Shown here: positions 24,744-33,621 of the stretch, one piece after another
Layout of the letters: each line of letters opens with the position of its first letter
How positions within the stretch are numbered: position 1 is the first letter of the stretch
Assembly (NCBI RefSeq): GCF_001879695.1
Contig: NZ_MNBL01000014.1
Coordinates: 1-40,421, forward strand
Source of the DNA: Nioella sediminis
Lineage (GTDB): Bacteria; Pseudomonadota; Alphaproteobacteria; Rhodobacterales; Rhodobacteraceae
Direction: 5' to 3'
DNA: 40,421 bases
Translations under genes and position numbers: made by a program
The notes under the pieces: generated by a model
What the model saw: the letters and a program-made list of their open reading frames with translations, nothing else
The model's database searches: none
What the model was told of the DNA's origin: nothing

Positions 24744-25664
24744 ATGATGCTGCCAGCCGCGATCCCCTTTCCCGATATCTCGCCCGAGATCTTCTCGATC
24801 ACGCTTGGCGGGATGGAGTTCGCCCTGCGCTGGTATGCGCTGGCCTATATCGTCGGCATCCTTCTGGGCTGGCGGCTGGCGCTCGTCACCCTGCGTCGGC
24901 CGGCGCTCTGGCCCGCGAACACCGCCCCGATGACCGGCGAGCAGCTGGAAGGGCTGATGACTTGGATCATCCTGGGCATCGTCGCGGGCGGGCGGCTTGG
25001 CTATGTGCTGTTTTATCAGCCCGGATACTACCTGCAGAATCCCGCTGAAATCCTGATCCTCTGGCAGGGCGGCATGTCCTTTCATGGCGGTTTCCTGGGC
25101 GTGGTCATCGGCGGCGGTCTCTATTGCTGGCGGCAGGGCATTCCAATGCTGCAGGCGGGCGACCTGATGGCACTCTGCACAGCGCCGGGGCTGCTCTTCG
25201 GGCGGCTGGCCAATTTCATCAATGCCGAGCTTTGGGGCCGCGCATCGGATGTGCCCTGGGCAGTCATCTTTCCCGGAAGCGCGGCGCAGGATTGCCCCTG
25301 GCCACAGGGGCTGGTGACCATCGACGGCGCAGTTTTCTGTGCCCGCCACCCGTCACAGCTCTATGAAGCCGCGCTTGAAGGGCTGATCCTTGGCGCTTTG
25401 CTGATCTGGCTGGCCTATCGGCGCGGGGCGCTGACACGGCCGGGGATGATCATGGGGGTATTCTTTGCGGGCTACGGTCTGGCGCGTAGCATCGTGGAGC
25501 TGTTCCGGCAGGCCGATCCGCAGTTCATTACCGCTGACAACCCGCTTGGCCACGTGCTGTCCCTGTCGCCCGGTATCGGCCTGACCACGGGGCAGATCCT
25601 GTCGCTGCCGATGCTGATCGTGGGGATCGCGCTCATGAGCCTTGCCCGCAGGCGCAAGGCATGA
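24744..25664 (+). CDS. lgt: Prolipoprotein diacylglyceryl transferase
   Basis: A 306-residue inner-membrane enzyme that transfers diacylglycerol from phosphatidylglycerol to the lipobox Cys. Seven hydrophobic segments are visible. The signature GGMSFHGGFLGVVIGGGLYCW includes the key His. GLLFGRLANFINAELWGR is the conserved Lgt motif, and ARHPSQLYEAALEGL and FAGYGLARSIVELFRQAD follow. It overlaps the next gene by ATGA. The small lipoprotein at 33622 would be a substrate. Confidence 0.97.
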   Translation: MMLPAAIPFPDISPEIFSITLGGMEFALRWYALAYIVGILLGWRLALVTLRRPALWPANTAPMTGEQLEGLMTWIILGIVAGGRLGYVLFYQPGYYLQNPAEILILWQGGMSFHGGFLGVVIGGGLYCWRQGIPMLQAGDLMALCTAPGLLFGRLANFINAELWGRASDVPWAVIFPGSAAQDCPWPQGLVTIDGAVFCARHPSQLYEAALEGLILGALLIWLAYRRGALTRPGMIMGVFFAGYGLARSIVELFRQADPQFITADNPLGHVLSLSPGIGLTTGQILSLPMLIVGIALMSLARRRKA

Positions 25665-26725
25665 GCGCCCTGCTCGACAGCCTGCTCACGCGCATCGCCC
25701 GCACCGGCCCGATGACGCTGGCGGAGTTCATGACCGAAAGCCTGCTGCATCCCGCGCATGGCTATTACACCACCCGCGATCCGCTCGGGGCATCCGGCGA
25801 TTTCACCACCGCGCCGGAGATCAGCCAGATGTTCGGCGAGCTTCTGGGCCTGTGGCTGGCGCAGGTCTGGATGGATCAGGGCGCGCCCGCGCCGTTTCTG
25901 CTGGCCGAGCTTGGGCCGGGGCGCGGGACGCTGATGGCCGATGTACTGCGCGCCACGCGGGCCGTGCCCGGTTTTCACGATGCGGCGCGGCTGCATCTGG
26001 TCGAGGTCTCTCCCGCGCTTCGCGCCAGACAGGCCGAGGCGTTGACGGGCCACGAGGTCAGTTTCCACGACCATCTGGCCAGCCTGCCCGACGGGCCGAT
26101 CTTCCTGCTCGCCAACGAGTTCTTCGACGCCCTGCCGATCCGCCAGTTCCAGCGCGGCAAGACCGGCTGGCATGAACGGATGATCGGGGCGGAAGACGGG
26201 CGGCTTATCTGGGGGCTTGGGCCGGACACGGCGCTGGAGATGCTGGAGGATCGCCTGACGGAAACGACCAGGGGCCAGATCGTCGAGGTCAACACCCCCG
26301 CCCTGCCGCTGGCCGAGGATATCGGCCGCCGGATCACAGACTATGGCGGCGCGGCGCTGATCGTGGATTATGGCGAGGCGATGAGCCATGGCGACACGTT
26401 TCAGGCCCTCAAGGCGCATAAACCTGTCGATCCGCTGACCTGTCCGGGAGAGGCCGACCTGACGGCCCATGTGGCCTTTGCCCCGCTGGCCAAGGCCGCC
26501 GCGCCTGCCCGCGCCTCCGCCCCCACGCCGCAGGGCGTGTTCCTCGAACGGCTCGGCATCACGGCACGGGCGCAGGCGCTGGCCTCCCGATTAAGCGGCC
26601 CGGCCCTCGATTCGCATATCGCTGCACACAGACGGTTGACGCATGGTCAGGAAATGGGAACGCTGTTCAAGGTGATGTCCCTGACACCACCCGACGCTGC
26701 CCTGCCCCCCGGCCTCGACCCATGA
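25661..26725 (+). CDS. Class I SAM methyltransferase, MidA/NDUFAF7 family
   Basis: A 354-residue methyltransferase. LAEFMTESLLHPAHGYYTTRDPLGASGDFTTAPEISQMFGE is the family N-terminus, and LLAELGPGRGTLMADVLR is the SAM-binding loop. EFFDALPIRQF follows. The mitochondrial homologue NDUFAF7 dimethylates an Arg of the complex I subunit NDUFS2; the bacterial target is probably also a protein Arg, but that is inferred. It sits between lgt and pgeF, an order widespread in alphaproteobacteria, and is translationally coupled to lgt. Confidence 0.93.
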   Translation: MSALLDSLLTRIARTGPMTLAEFMTESLLHPAHGYYTTRDPLGASGDFTTAPEISQMFGELLGLWLAQVWMDQGAPAPFLLAELGPGRGTLMADVLRATRAVPGFHDAARLHLVEVSPALRARQAEALTGHEVSFHDHLASLPDGPIFLLANEFFDALPIRQFQRGKTGWHERMIGAEDGRLIWGLGPDTALEMLEDRLTETTRGQIVEVNTPALPLAEDIGRRITDYGGAALIVDYGEAMSHGDTFQALKAHKPVDPLTCPGEADLTAHVAFAPLAKAAAPARASAPTPQGVFLERLGITARAQALASRLSGPALDSHIAAHRRLTHGQEMGTLFKVMSLTPPDAALPPGLDP

Positions 26726-26741
26726 AAGGCCCCGCAATCCG

Positions 26742-27512
26742 ATGACCGTGACCACAAGCCTCGAGATCATCACGTCAGACCTGCTGGACGGTGTCCGGCA
26801 CGGGTTCTTCACCCGTCGCGGCGGGGCGTCCTCGGGCATCTTCAAGGGCCTGAACTGCGGCACCGGATCGTCGGACCAGACCAGCATGGTCGACACCAAC
26901 CGCGCCCGCGTGGCCGATGCGATGGGGGTGCCCGTATTGCGGCTGGTCACCGTCCACCAGACCCATTCCGCCCGCGCGGTGGCGGTCGAGGATGCGCAGC
27001 CGCTGCCAAGGCCCGAGGCCGACGCGATCGTCACGGCAACCCCCGGCACCGCCATCGCCATCCTGACCGCCGATTGCCAGCCGGTTCTGTTTGCCGACCG
27101 CGCGGCGGGTGTCATCGGCGCGGCCCATGCGGGCTGGCGCGGGGCGGTGGACGGGGTGCTGGAGTCGACGCTGGAGGCCATGGAGGAGCTTGGCGCACAG
27201 CGGGAAAACATCCAAGCCGTGATCGGCCCCTCGATCAGCCAGCGCGCCTATGAGGTCGGGCCGGAGTTTTTCGAGACCTTCTTTGACGAAGACCGCGAGA
27301 ATTCCATGTTCTTCATCAATGGCGAGGGCGACCGGTTCCTTTTCGATCTGCCCGCCTACGGGCTGCACCGGCTGCGCCGCGCGGGTGTGGGGCAAGCGGA
27401 ATGGACACGGCATTGCACCTATTCGGACCCGGAGCGGTTCTTTTCCTACCGCCGGTCGGTGCATCAGGGCGAGGCCGATTACGGGCGACTCATTTCCGCG
27501 ATTCGGCTTTGA
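26742..27512 (+). CDS. pgeF: Peptidoglycan editing factor / multicopper-type laccase-domain protein
   Basis: A 256-residue YfiH/PgeF protein. Metal ligands are visible in LVTVHQTHSARAV, LTADCQPVLFAD and GAAHAGWRGAVDGVLE, and HCTYSDPERFFSYRRS is the C-terminal signature. E. coli PgeF removes L-serine wrongly placed in the peptidoglycan stem peptide. It is the third gene of the lgt group, 16 nt after the methyltransferase. No terminator follows at once. Confidence 0.93.
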   Translation: MTVTTSLEIITSDLLDGVRHGFFTRRGGASSGIFKGLNCGTGSSDQTSMVDTNRARVADAMGVPVLRLVTVHQTHSARAVAVEDAQPLPRPEADAIVTATPGTAIAILTADCQPVLFADRAAGVIGAAHAGWRGAVDGVLESTLEAMEELGAQRENIQAVIGPSISQRAYEVGPEFFETFFDEDRENSMFFINGEGDRFLFDLPAYGLHRLRRAGVGQAEWTRHCTYSDPERFFSYRRSVHQGEADYGRLISAIRL

Positions 27513-27798
27513 TGCCGATCTGGAAATCGGGCGAGACTGCCACGCTTGGTGCAATGACCGGCTAAATCTGGCGCATCCTTGACAAGCCCTGCCCTATTGC
27601 TGCCCAGAAGCCCTTGCGCGCGGCCGATTGGCACCAAGAAAACAAGGCCGGCGCCTGCCACATTTTCGCCCCTGCCTTTTACGGAAAATTAGGACCGGGG
27701 CCGTAAGACTGCCCGAAAGTTCCGCCAGATTGTCCTCAACCCGGAAACGGGAAAATCAATGGTCCGGAAAGGGCCGGCATGAAAAGAGGACGAGAGAG

Positions 27799-27924
27799 AT
27801 GCTGAAACGGCGCTGGATGGAAAAGGTTCTGGAAGAAAGCCAGAAGGAACAGATCGAAATGCCCTGGTCGCGTGGCAAACGCCATCGTCGCCGGAGCATG
27901 CTGCGCAAGGCGGCATCGGCCTGA
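27799..27924 (+). CDS. 41-residue basic protein of unknown function
   Basis: The frame reads MLKRRWMEKVLEESQKEQIE then MPWSRGKRHRRRSMLRKAASA. It has a GAGGACGAGAG ribosome site, a clean terminator 50 nt downstream, and no overlap with other genes. The N-half can form an amphipathic helix; the C-half is strongly basic (RGKRHRRR). I recall similar short proteins with an EMPW-x-RG core in Rhodobacterales. DNA, RNA or membrane binding is possible; the function is unknown. A TTGACA hexamer lies at 27579-27584, but no good -10 follows. Confidence 0.75.
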   Translation: MLKRRWMEKVLEESQKEQIEMPWSRGKRHRRRSMLRKAASA

Positions 27925-27974
27925 TTCCATGCATGGGCCAGACACGGTCCGAACAGCAGAACGCTGAAAAAATG

Positions 27975-28000
27975 GCGGCCTTCCGGGGCCGCTTTTTCTT
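27975..28000 (+). terminator. Intrinsic terminator of the 41-residue protein gene
   Basis: GCGGCC and GGCCGC form a stem around TTCCGG, followed directly by TTTTTCTTT, with an A-run before the stem. It lies 50 nt after the stop and also faces the convergent Lrp gene. Confidence 0.85.
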
Positions 28001-28021
28001 TGCGCGGTCCAGATGGGCGCC

Positions 28022-28489
28022 CTACCCGATCGGCCGGAGGGGAATCGGGCGCTGTTCCTCGATCGCTTCCATCGCGAAGAAGGATGTCACGGTGTCCAGT
28101 TCCACCCCCTCGATCAGCCGTTTGTAGCACAGGTCGTAATCGGCCATGTCACGCGCCACGATCTTCAGCATGTAATCGTACTCCCCGCCGATCCGGAAGA
28201 AATCCACCACATTGGGGATCGTCCGCACATGGCGGCGAAAGGCGTTGAGCCAGTCGGCAGAATGATGCCGCGTCTTGACCATCACGAAGACCACCAGCGT
28301 GGCCCCCAACTGTGCCCGGTCGAGCAGCACGGTGCGCCCCCGGATCACGCCGCGATCCTCCAGCGCGCGCAGACGCCGCCAGCAGGCGTTCTGCGACAGG
28401 CCCACCTTTTCCGACAGTGCCCGTTGCGACAGGCTGGCATCTTGCTGAAGCGCCTCCAACAGGTTGCAATCAATCTGATCTAGTTTCAC
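28022..28489 (-). CDS. Lrp/AsnC-family regulator
   Basis: A 155-residue Lrp/AsnC protein. LDQIDCNLLEALQQDASLSQRALSEKVGLSQNACWRRLRALEDRGVI is the helix-turn-helix domain; the RAM domain contains VVDFFRIGGEYDYMLKIVARDMADYD. The start is probably GTG, with GGAG 7 nt before it; a TTG two codons earlier has no spaced site. It is divergent from the PLP enzyme and amidotransferase genes across about 110 nt, and is their likely regulator. Confidence 0.92.
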   Translation of the reverse strand: MKLDQIDCNLLEALQQDASLSQRALSEKVGLSQNACWRRLRALEDRGVIRGRTVLLDRAQLGATLVVFVMVKTRHHSADWLNAFRRHVRTIPNVVDFFRIGGEYDYMLKIVARDMADYDLCYKRLIEGVELDTVTSFFAMEAIEEQRPIPLRPIG

Positions 28490-28600
28490 AGGCAATCTCC
28501 GATCATTTGACCCAATTTAGGCCTTTATCATGAAAAGATCGGTGATGAAATCGCGGTAACTGGGGGTCAGATTCTCGATATCAGCGAATTGGAGCCCGAC

Positions 28601-30040
28601 ATGACCCCCCTTGCCCGTTTTCAAGCCTCTCTCGACCGAAGCGACCTGGTGGATTTCCTGCGCTCCGGGGTCATCGGCGACGGCATCCTGATCGACACGC
28701 CGTTCGGGCAGAAACCCCTGATCTACGCCGATTATGTCGCCTCTGGCCGGGCGTTGACGGTGGTCGAGGATTTCGTGCGCGACGCAGTGCTGCCCTATTA
28801 CGCCAACAGCCATACCGAGGCGTCCTATTGCGGCGCGGCCATGACCCGGATGCGGGAAGAGGCCCGCGCGCGGATCGGGGCGCTGGTCGGGGCGGATGAC
28901 GGGTGCAGCGTGGTATTCACCGGGTCCGGCGCGACGGCGGGGCTGAACCGGCTGGTGGCGTTGCTCGACATTCCGGCGCGGCTGGCGCGCGGGCACCGGG
29001 TGGTGGTGCTGGTCGGCCCCTATGAACATCATTCCAACCTGCTGCCCTGGCGCGAAAGCGGGGCCGAGGTGATCGAGGTGGCCGAGGACGCGGCAGGCGG
29101 CCCGGATCTGGATGATCTGCGGGCACAGCTTGACGCCGCACGGGGCGCGGACCTGATCGTCGGCAGCTTCTCGGCGGCGTCGAACGTGACCGGGATCGTG
29201 ACCGACACCGATGCGGTCACACGGGTGCTGAAACAGGGCGGCGCACTGGCTTTTTGGGATTTCGCCGGGGGTGGCCCCTATATGGAGATGTCCATGCAGG
29301 GCGGAACCGACCATGCCAAGGATGCCATCGTCTTTTCGGCCCATAAGTTTCCCGGCGGGCCGGGCGCGTCGGGCGTGATGATCCTTCGCGACGCGATGAC
29401 CACGCGGGCCACGCCCACCCTGCCCGGCGGCGGAACGGTCAGTTTCGTCTCGCCCTGGCGGCACAAGTATTCGGACCGGTTGTCGACCCGCGAAGAGGCG
29501 GGCACGCCCAATGTCGTCGGCGATATCCGCGCGGCGCTGGTGATGATGGTGAAGGCGGCGCTCGGCCAAGGCTGGCTGGACCGGAGGCAGGCCGATCTGC
29601 GCGCCCGCGCGCTGTTTCGGTGGCAGGCCCATCCGCGGCTGGACCTGCTGGGAAATACCGACGCCCGGGCCCTGCCGATCTTCGCCTTCCGCATCCGCGA
29701 CGGGCGCGGGGGCTATGTGCATCATCAGCTGTTCACCCGGATGCTGTCCGACATTCACGGCATTCAGGCGCGTGGCGGGTGTGCCTGCGCGGGGCCCTAT
29801 GCGCACCGGCTGCTCGGCATCGGGCAGGCGCAATCCGAGTCGCTCTTCGCGGCGCTGGAAGCGGGCGAGGAACTGGCCAAACCCGGTTGGGTGCGACTGA
29901 ACCTGTCGGCGCTGATGACCGATGAGAAGGCGAATTTCGTCATCGACTGCGTCGCGCAACTGGCCGAGACCGCCGAAGATCATGCCGCCCTCTATAGCTG
30001 CGACGAGACCACCGCCCGGTTTGCACGGACCGCTGCCTGA
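28601..30040 (+). CDS. Class V PLP-dependent enzyme with a Cys pair (cysteine desulfurase/EgtE-like)
   Basis: A 479-residue fold type I PLP enzyme. VVFTGSGATAGLNRL binds the PLP phosphate, LAFWDFAGGGPYMEM holds the pyridine Asp, and FSAHKFPGGPGASGV has the Schiff-base Lys249. QARGGCACAGPYAHRLLGI puts Cys394 and Cys396 where cysteine desulfurases and C-S lyases have an active-site loop Cys. It is about 70 residues longer than SufS. The start has GGAG 6 nt upstream. Its stop overlaps the amidotransferase ATG by one base. Sulfur transfer or C-S cleavage is likely; the substrate is unknown. Confidence 0.85.
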   Translation: MTPLARFQASLDRSDLVDFLRSGVIGDGILIDTPFGQKPLIYADYVASGRALTVVEDFVRDAVLPYYANSHTEASYCGAAMTRMREEARARIGALVGADDGCSVVFTGSGATAGLNRLVALLDIPARLARGHRVVVLVGPYEHHSNLLPWRESGAEVIEVAEDAAGGPDLDDLRAQLDAARGADLIVGSFSAASNVTGIVTDTDAVTRVLKQGGALAFWDFAGGGPYMEMSMQGGTDHAKDAIVFSAHKFPGGPGASGVMILRDAMTTRATPTLPGGGTVSFVSPWRHKYSDRLSTREEAGTPNVVGDIRAALVMMVKAALGQGWLDRRQADLRARALFRWQAHPRLDLLGNTDARALPIFAFRIRDGRGGYVHHQLFTRMLSDIHGIQARGGCACAGPYAHRLLGIGQAQSESLFAALEAGEELAKPGWVRLNLSALMTDEKANFVIDCVAQLAETAEDHAALYSCDETTARFARTAA

Positions 30041-30846
30041 TGTGCCGGTTCCTCGCCTGGACGGGCGCGCCGCGCTATCTTGAGGAGCTGGTGATCGAGC
30101 AGAAACAATCGCTGGTCGAGCAGAGCCGCAATGCGCTGATCGGCAAGACTCCGATCAACGCGGACGGGTTCGGGCTGGCCTGGTATTCGCCCGAGCGCAC
30201 AGTGCCCTGTTTCTACAAGGATACCGGCCCCGCATGGTCCGATGCCAATCTGAAACAGATTGCCCATCACACGAAGGCGGGCCTTTTCATGGCGCATGTA
30301 CGCGCCTCGACCGGGACGGCGACATCGCGCAACAATTGCCACCCGTTCGGCCATGGCCGGTGGAGCTTCATGCATAACGGTCAGGCGGGCGGGCACGATC
30401 GGTTCCGCCAACGTCTGGACGCGATGATCCCCGAGCATCTTTATACGCAGCGCCTCGGCGCGACCGAAAGCGAGGCGATCTTCCTGATCGCCCTCGGGCA
30501 TGGGATGGCGGCTGATCCGGTCGGGGCAATGGCCCGTGCCGTAGGGCAGGTGGAAGGGTTGGCGCGCAGGCATGGCAGCACGCCCCATATGCGCTTTGCC
30601 GCCTGCTGGTCCGATGGGGCACGGCTGTTCGCCGCGCGCTACGCGTCGGACCGCTATGCCCCAAGCCTCTACTACCGCCATTGCCGAAAGGGGGTGGTGG
30701 TCTCCTCGGAACCGCTGGACGAGGTGGCCGGGGTCTGGACCGAACTGCCGCCGGGTCGTGCCATCGAACTGCGCCGATCAGAGGTGATCGGGCATGACTT
30801 CGATCCGGCAGCCCATGCGATGCACGAGGCGCCGCTTCCCGTTTGA
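30040..30846 (+). CDS. Class II glutamine amidotransferase (EgtC-like)
   Basis: A 268-residue Ntn-hydrolase. It starts MCRFLAWTGAPRYLEELV, so Cys2 becomes the N-terminal nucleophile. NADGFGLAWYSPER, LFMAHVRASTGTATSRNNCHPFGHGRWSFMHNGQAG and VVVSSEPLDEV match the EgtC/YafJ group. EgtC removes gamma-glutamate from a thiohistidine conjugate in ergothioneine synthesis. Coupling to the PLP enzyme (TGATG overlap) suggests that the two act in sequence on a glutamyl-thiol compound. EgtB and EgtD homologues are not in this window, so ergothioneine itself is unproven. Confidence 0.87.
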   Translation: MCRFLAWTGAPRYLEELVIEQKQSLVEQSRNALIGKTPINADGFGLAWYSPERTVPCFYKDTGPAWSDANLKQIAHHTKAGLFMAHVRASTGTATSRNNCHPFGHGRWSFMHNGQAGGHDRFRQRLDAMIPEHLYTQRLGATESEAIFLIALGHGMAADPVGAMARAVGQVEGLARRHGSTPHMRFAACWSDGARLFAARYASDRYAPSLYYRHCRKGVVVSSEPLDEVAGVWTELPPGRAIELRRSEVIGHDFDPAAHAMHEAPLPV

Positions 30847-30873
30847 TCGCCCCCGGCCCGGCACGGCACGGCG

Positions 30874-32925
30874 TTACAGCGAAACGGGCTTTTCCAGCGC
30901 TTCCAAAAGCGGTTCCAGTTCCGTTTCATAGCGTGTCCAGCCCGCAACCGAGGCCCGGTAGATGGGCTGACGCACCTGCGCGAAGCTGAGCGTTGCCACA
31001 TTGCGCCGCGCCTTGTGCGGTTCCAGACAGGCGGCGTCCCAGTCCAGTCCGGCGGCCGCGACCAGGGCACGGATCTGCTGCTCTGGCTCGGCGGTCAGCG
31101 CCTCGTAGTCCACGACATGCACCCGGTCGGGCAGCGCCTCGGCCCAATGGTCCAGCATCGCCTCGTAAAGCCGCAGGTAGCGCCCGATATCGGCCAGATC
31201 GGTGGCAAAGAGCTGCCGCCCCTGCGGGAACATGTTGCGGTAGATCGACAGGCCCACATCGCGCGGATCGCGGCGCAGCATCAGGAACCGGGCATTGGGC
31301 AGTGCCAGCGAAGCTTGCCCGACGCGCGAGAAGGTCGAAATGGCCTTGTCGGTCAGGATATCCACGCCCCCCGAGCGGCGGCGCGCGGCGGTCATGTAAG
31401 CCTGGCCCGCCTCTGCAAAGCCCGCTTCGGCAGCGGGGAGGCCATCGGCCACCCGGTCCAATGGCAGGTGCAGGGCGCGCACGAGAAACGGCATCTCGCC
31501 CCCCGCCGTTACACGCGGATGCGCGGCAAGGATGGTTTCCACCAGCGTCGTTCCCGACCGGGGCGGACCGGTGACGAAAACCGGCGCATCGTCCGGGCAA
31601 TCGCGCGGGACGGGGGCCCTGCGCAGGGCGTCATAGCTGCCAACAAGCGCGCGGGCTGCGTCCAGATCTGCCTCGAACCGGTAGGGGAACTCGGCCCGCA
31701 TCATCCTGTTTGCGCGGTTGAGATATCGGAAGACCCGGTCATGGTGGCCAAGATCCTCCTGCGCCTTGGCCATGGCGAAGGCCAGCACCCGGCGGCTGAG
31801 CGCGGGAAGGGTCGCGTTGTCAGACCGCGCCTCAAGGATCGGCAGGATCGGGTCATCGGGTGTGATCTTGCCGCCCCCGACATAGGACCGGATCGCCTCG
31901 GCCGCGTCGGGGCTGATCCGCGTGGCTTCCAGCAAATCGGCGCGCGCGCCATCCATGTCGCCCGCCGTCTGGCGTTGCTGGCCCCGGATGGTGCGGAAAG
32001 CGACGTTCTTCGGGTCCGATTTCACCAACTCGTCCATCAGCGCCGCAGCGGCCCCGGTTTCGCCTTCGGCGGCCAGCGTTTCCGACAGCCGCGCCAGAAA
32101 GCCGCGCGACCGGCCAAGGCGGATGGCGGCGTCATAGGCGCGGCGTGCCTCTTTCGGGCGGCGCAGAGCGGCAAGCGTATCGCCGTGATCCAGATGCAGG
32201 TCGGGGCGTTTCTTGTGGCGGGCAATGGCGCTTGCCAAGAGCGCCTCGGCCTCTTCCACGCGGCAGGTTTCACGCAAGGTTCGGGCCAGCGGCAATGCCA
32301 CATCCGCCCCCCGATCAGCGGCGCGTGTCAGGGCCGTTTCGGCCCGCAGCCATTGTCCCAGATGCACATGGCATTCGCCAAGAGCCAGCAGCGCGCGGGG
32401 ATCGTCCGGGGCGCGGTCCACGGATTTTTCGAGCGGTCCAATGGCCCCCGCCCAATGTCCCAGAGCCATTCGGGCAAGACCAAGTGCAAGCGCGGGCTCG
32501 GCCGCATTCGGAAACCGGGTGACCAGTGCGAATGCGGCGGTTTCGGCGGCCTTGGCCTGCCCCTGTTCGATCTGGCGCAGGATCGGGGCGATGTCGGGAC
32601 CGGAGGTCAGGGAAATACCCGCGGCCGCCGCCTCGCGTTGCAGTTTCTTGAGCTTGCCGCCGGTCAGCACCGACGCCAGCCCCTGCCATATCGCGGGTTC
32701 CTTTGGCCGGGATTTCAGCGCCTTGCGCAGGGCGGTTTCGGCCTTGGCGGCATCCCCGCGCGCGGCATGGATGCGGCCCACCTGGAAATGCGCTTCGGCC
32801 AGATCGGGACGGGCCTGCAACACCTGCGCGTAAAGCGCCAGTGCCTCCTCGGTCCGGCCTGCGGTTTGGGCGGCCATCGCCTGCCCGTAAAGCTGCTTGA
32901 TCCGTGCCGGGTTGACCGGAAGCAT
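30874..32925 (-). CDS. TPR-repeat sulfotransferase
   Basis: A 683-residue protein. The first 400 residues are TPR helices (for example EEALALYAQVLQARPDLAEAHFQ and AKAETALRKALKSRPKEPAIW). From about residue 445 a sulfotransferase domain starts: FVTGPPRSGTTLVETILAAHP (the 5'-phosphosulfate site, about 450-462) and FLMLRRDPRDVGLSIYRN (the 3'-phosphate site, about 545-563). It uses PAPS to sulfate an unknown partner. No signal peptide is seen. It begins 3 nt after the Lrp stop, so it is co-transcribed with that regulator. PAPS would come from the Sat-CysC enzyme. Confidence 0.9.
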   Translation of the reverse strand: MLPVNPARIKQLYGQAMAAQTAGRTEEALALYAQVLQARPDLAEAHFQVGRIHAARGDAAKAETALRKALKSRPKEPAIWQGLASVLTGGKLKKLQREAAAAGISLTSGPDIAPILRQIEQGQAKAAETAAFALVTRFPNAAEPALALGLARMALGHWAGAIGPLEKSVDRAPDDPRALLALGECHVHLGQWLRAETALTRAADRGADVALPLARTLRETCRVEEAEALLASAIARHKKRPDLHLDHGDTLAALRRPKEARRAYDAAIRLGRSRGFLARLSETLAAEGETGAAAALMDELVKSDPKNVAFRTIRGQQRQTAGDMDGARADLLEATRISPDAAEAIRSYVGGGKITPDDPILPILEARSDNATLPALSRRVLAFAMAKAQEDLGHHDRVFRYLNRANRMMRAEFPYRFEADLDAARALVGSYDALRRAPVPRDCPDDAPVFVTGPPRSGTTLVETILAAHPRVTAGGEMPFLVRALHLPLDRVADGLPAAEAGFAEAGQAYMTAARRRSGGVDILTDKAISTFSRVGQASLALPNARFLMLRRDPRDVGLSIYRNMFPQGRQLFATDLADIGRYLRLYEAMLDHWAEALPDRVHVVDYEALTAEPEQQIRALVAAAGLDWDAACLEPHKARRNVATLSFAQVRQPIYRASVAGWTRYETELEPLLEALEKPVSL

Positions 32926-32928
32926 GGC

Positions 32929-33429
32929 CTAGCCCTCGCGAGCGATACGTTCCTCAAGCACGTCGAAGGGCACACCGGGGTCGTCCTTGGCACCGCGAAT
33001 GACCAGAGAGGTGCGCACATGGGCGACATTGTCGGCGGCGGTCAGCTGTTCGGTCAGGAAGCTCTGGAAGGTGGACAGATCGGGGGCCACGCATTTCAGG
33101 ATGAAGTCAATCTCGCCGTTCAGCATGTGGCATTCGCGGACCAGCGGCCACGCCCGGCAGCGGTCCTCGAAGGCGACCAGATCGGCCTCGGCCTGACTGT
33201 GCAGCCCGACCATGGCGAAGACCTGCACCTCGAAGCCCAGTTGCCGTGCATCCACATCGGCGTGATAACCCTTGATGAAGCCCTGCTCCTCCAGCGTGCG
33301 GACCCGGCGCAGGCAGGGGGGCGCGGAAATGCCGACGCGGCTGGCCAGTTCCACATTGGTCATGCGGCCATTGCCCTGAAGCTCTGCCAGGATCATGCGG
33401 TCGGTTTGGTCCAGTTTTGCCCCTGGCAT
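32929..33429 (-). CDS. Lrp/AsnC-family regulator, co-transcribed with the sulfotransferase
   Basis: A 166-residue Lrp/AsnC protein. LDQTDRMILAELQGNGRMTNVELASRVGISAPPCLRRVRTLEEQGFI is the DNA-binding domain. The RAM domain has FEDRCRAWPLVRECHMLNGEIDFILKCVAPD. It leads the two-gene unit with the TPR-sulfotransferase. The Lrp subgroup with CRAWPLVRECHMLNGE is common in alphaproteobacteria and is usually single, so the link to a sulfotransferase may be incidental. Confidence 0.92.
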   Translation of the reverse strand: MPGAKLDQTDRMILAELQGNGRMTNVELASRVGISAPPCLRRVRTLEEQGFIKGYHADVDARQLGFEVQVFAMVGLHSQAEADLVAFEDRCRAWPLVRECHMLNGEIDFILKCVAPDLSTFQSFLTEQLTAADNVAHVRTSLVIRGAKDDPGVPFDVLEERIAREG

Positions 33430-33621
33430 GTTTCTGCTCGCCTCCCCAGACGTTTAATATTCCTGTTATCGGACATGCCCTTTGCGCAAGAATATTTCAA
33501 GGGCGCGCAAGATATGTACCGGACAAGTCGGAAATGCAAGTGCCACCACACGACCCGGCATCGCGCAGAAGAATGTGTTATGGTGTGAATGTTTATGAGC
33601 GGATTCAAACAAAGGAGAATT

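Noticed and set aside
28601-30846. Complete ergothioneine cluster
   Set aside because: Only EgtC-like and possibly EgtE-like genes are present; no EgtB or EgtD homologue in the window.
31015-33588. 857-codon open frame on the plus strand opposite the sulfotransferase and Lrp genes
   Set aside because: It spans two real genes on the other strand and shows no domain or ribosome site.
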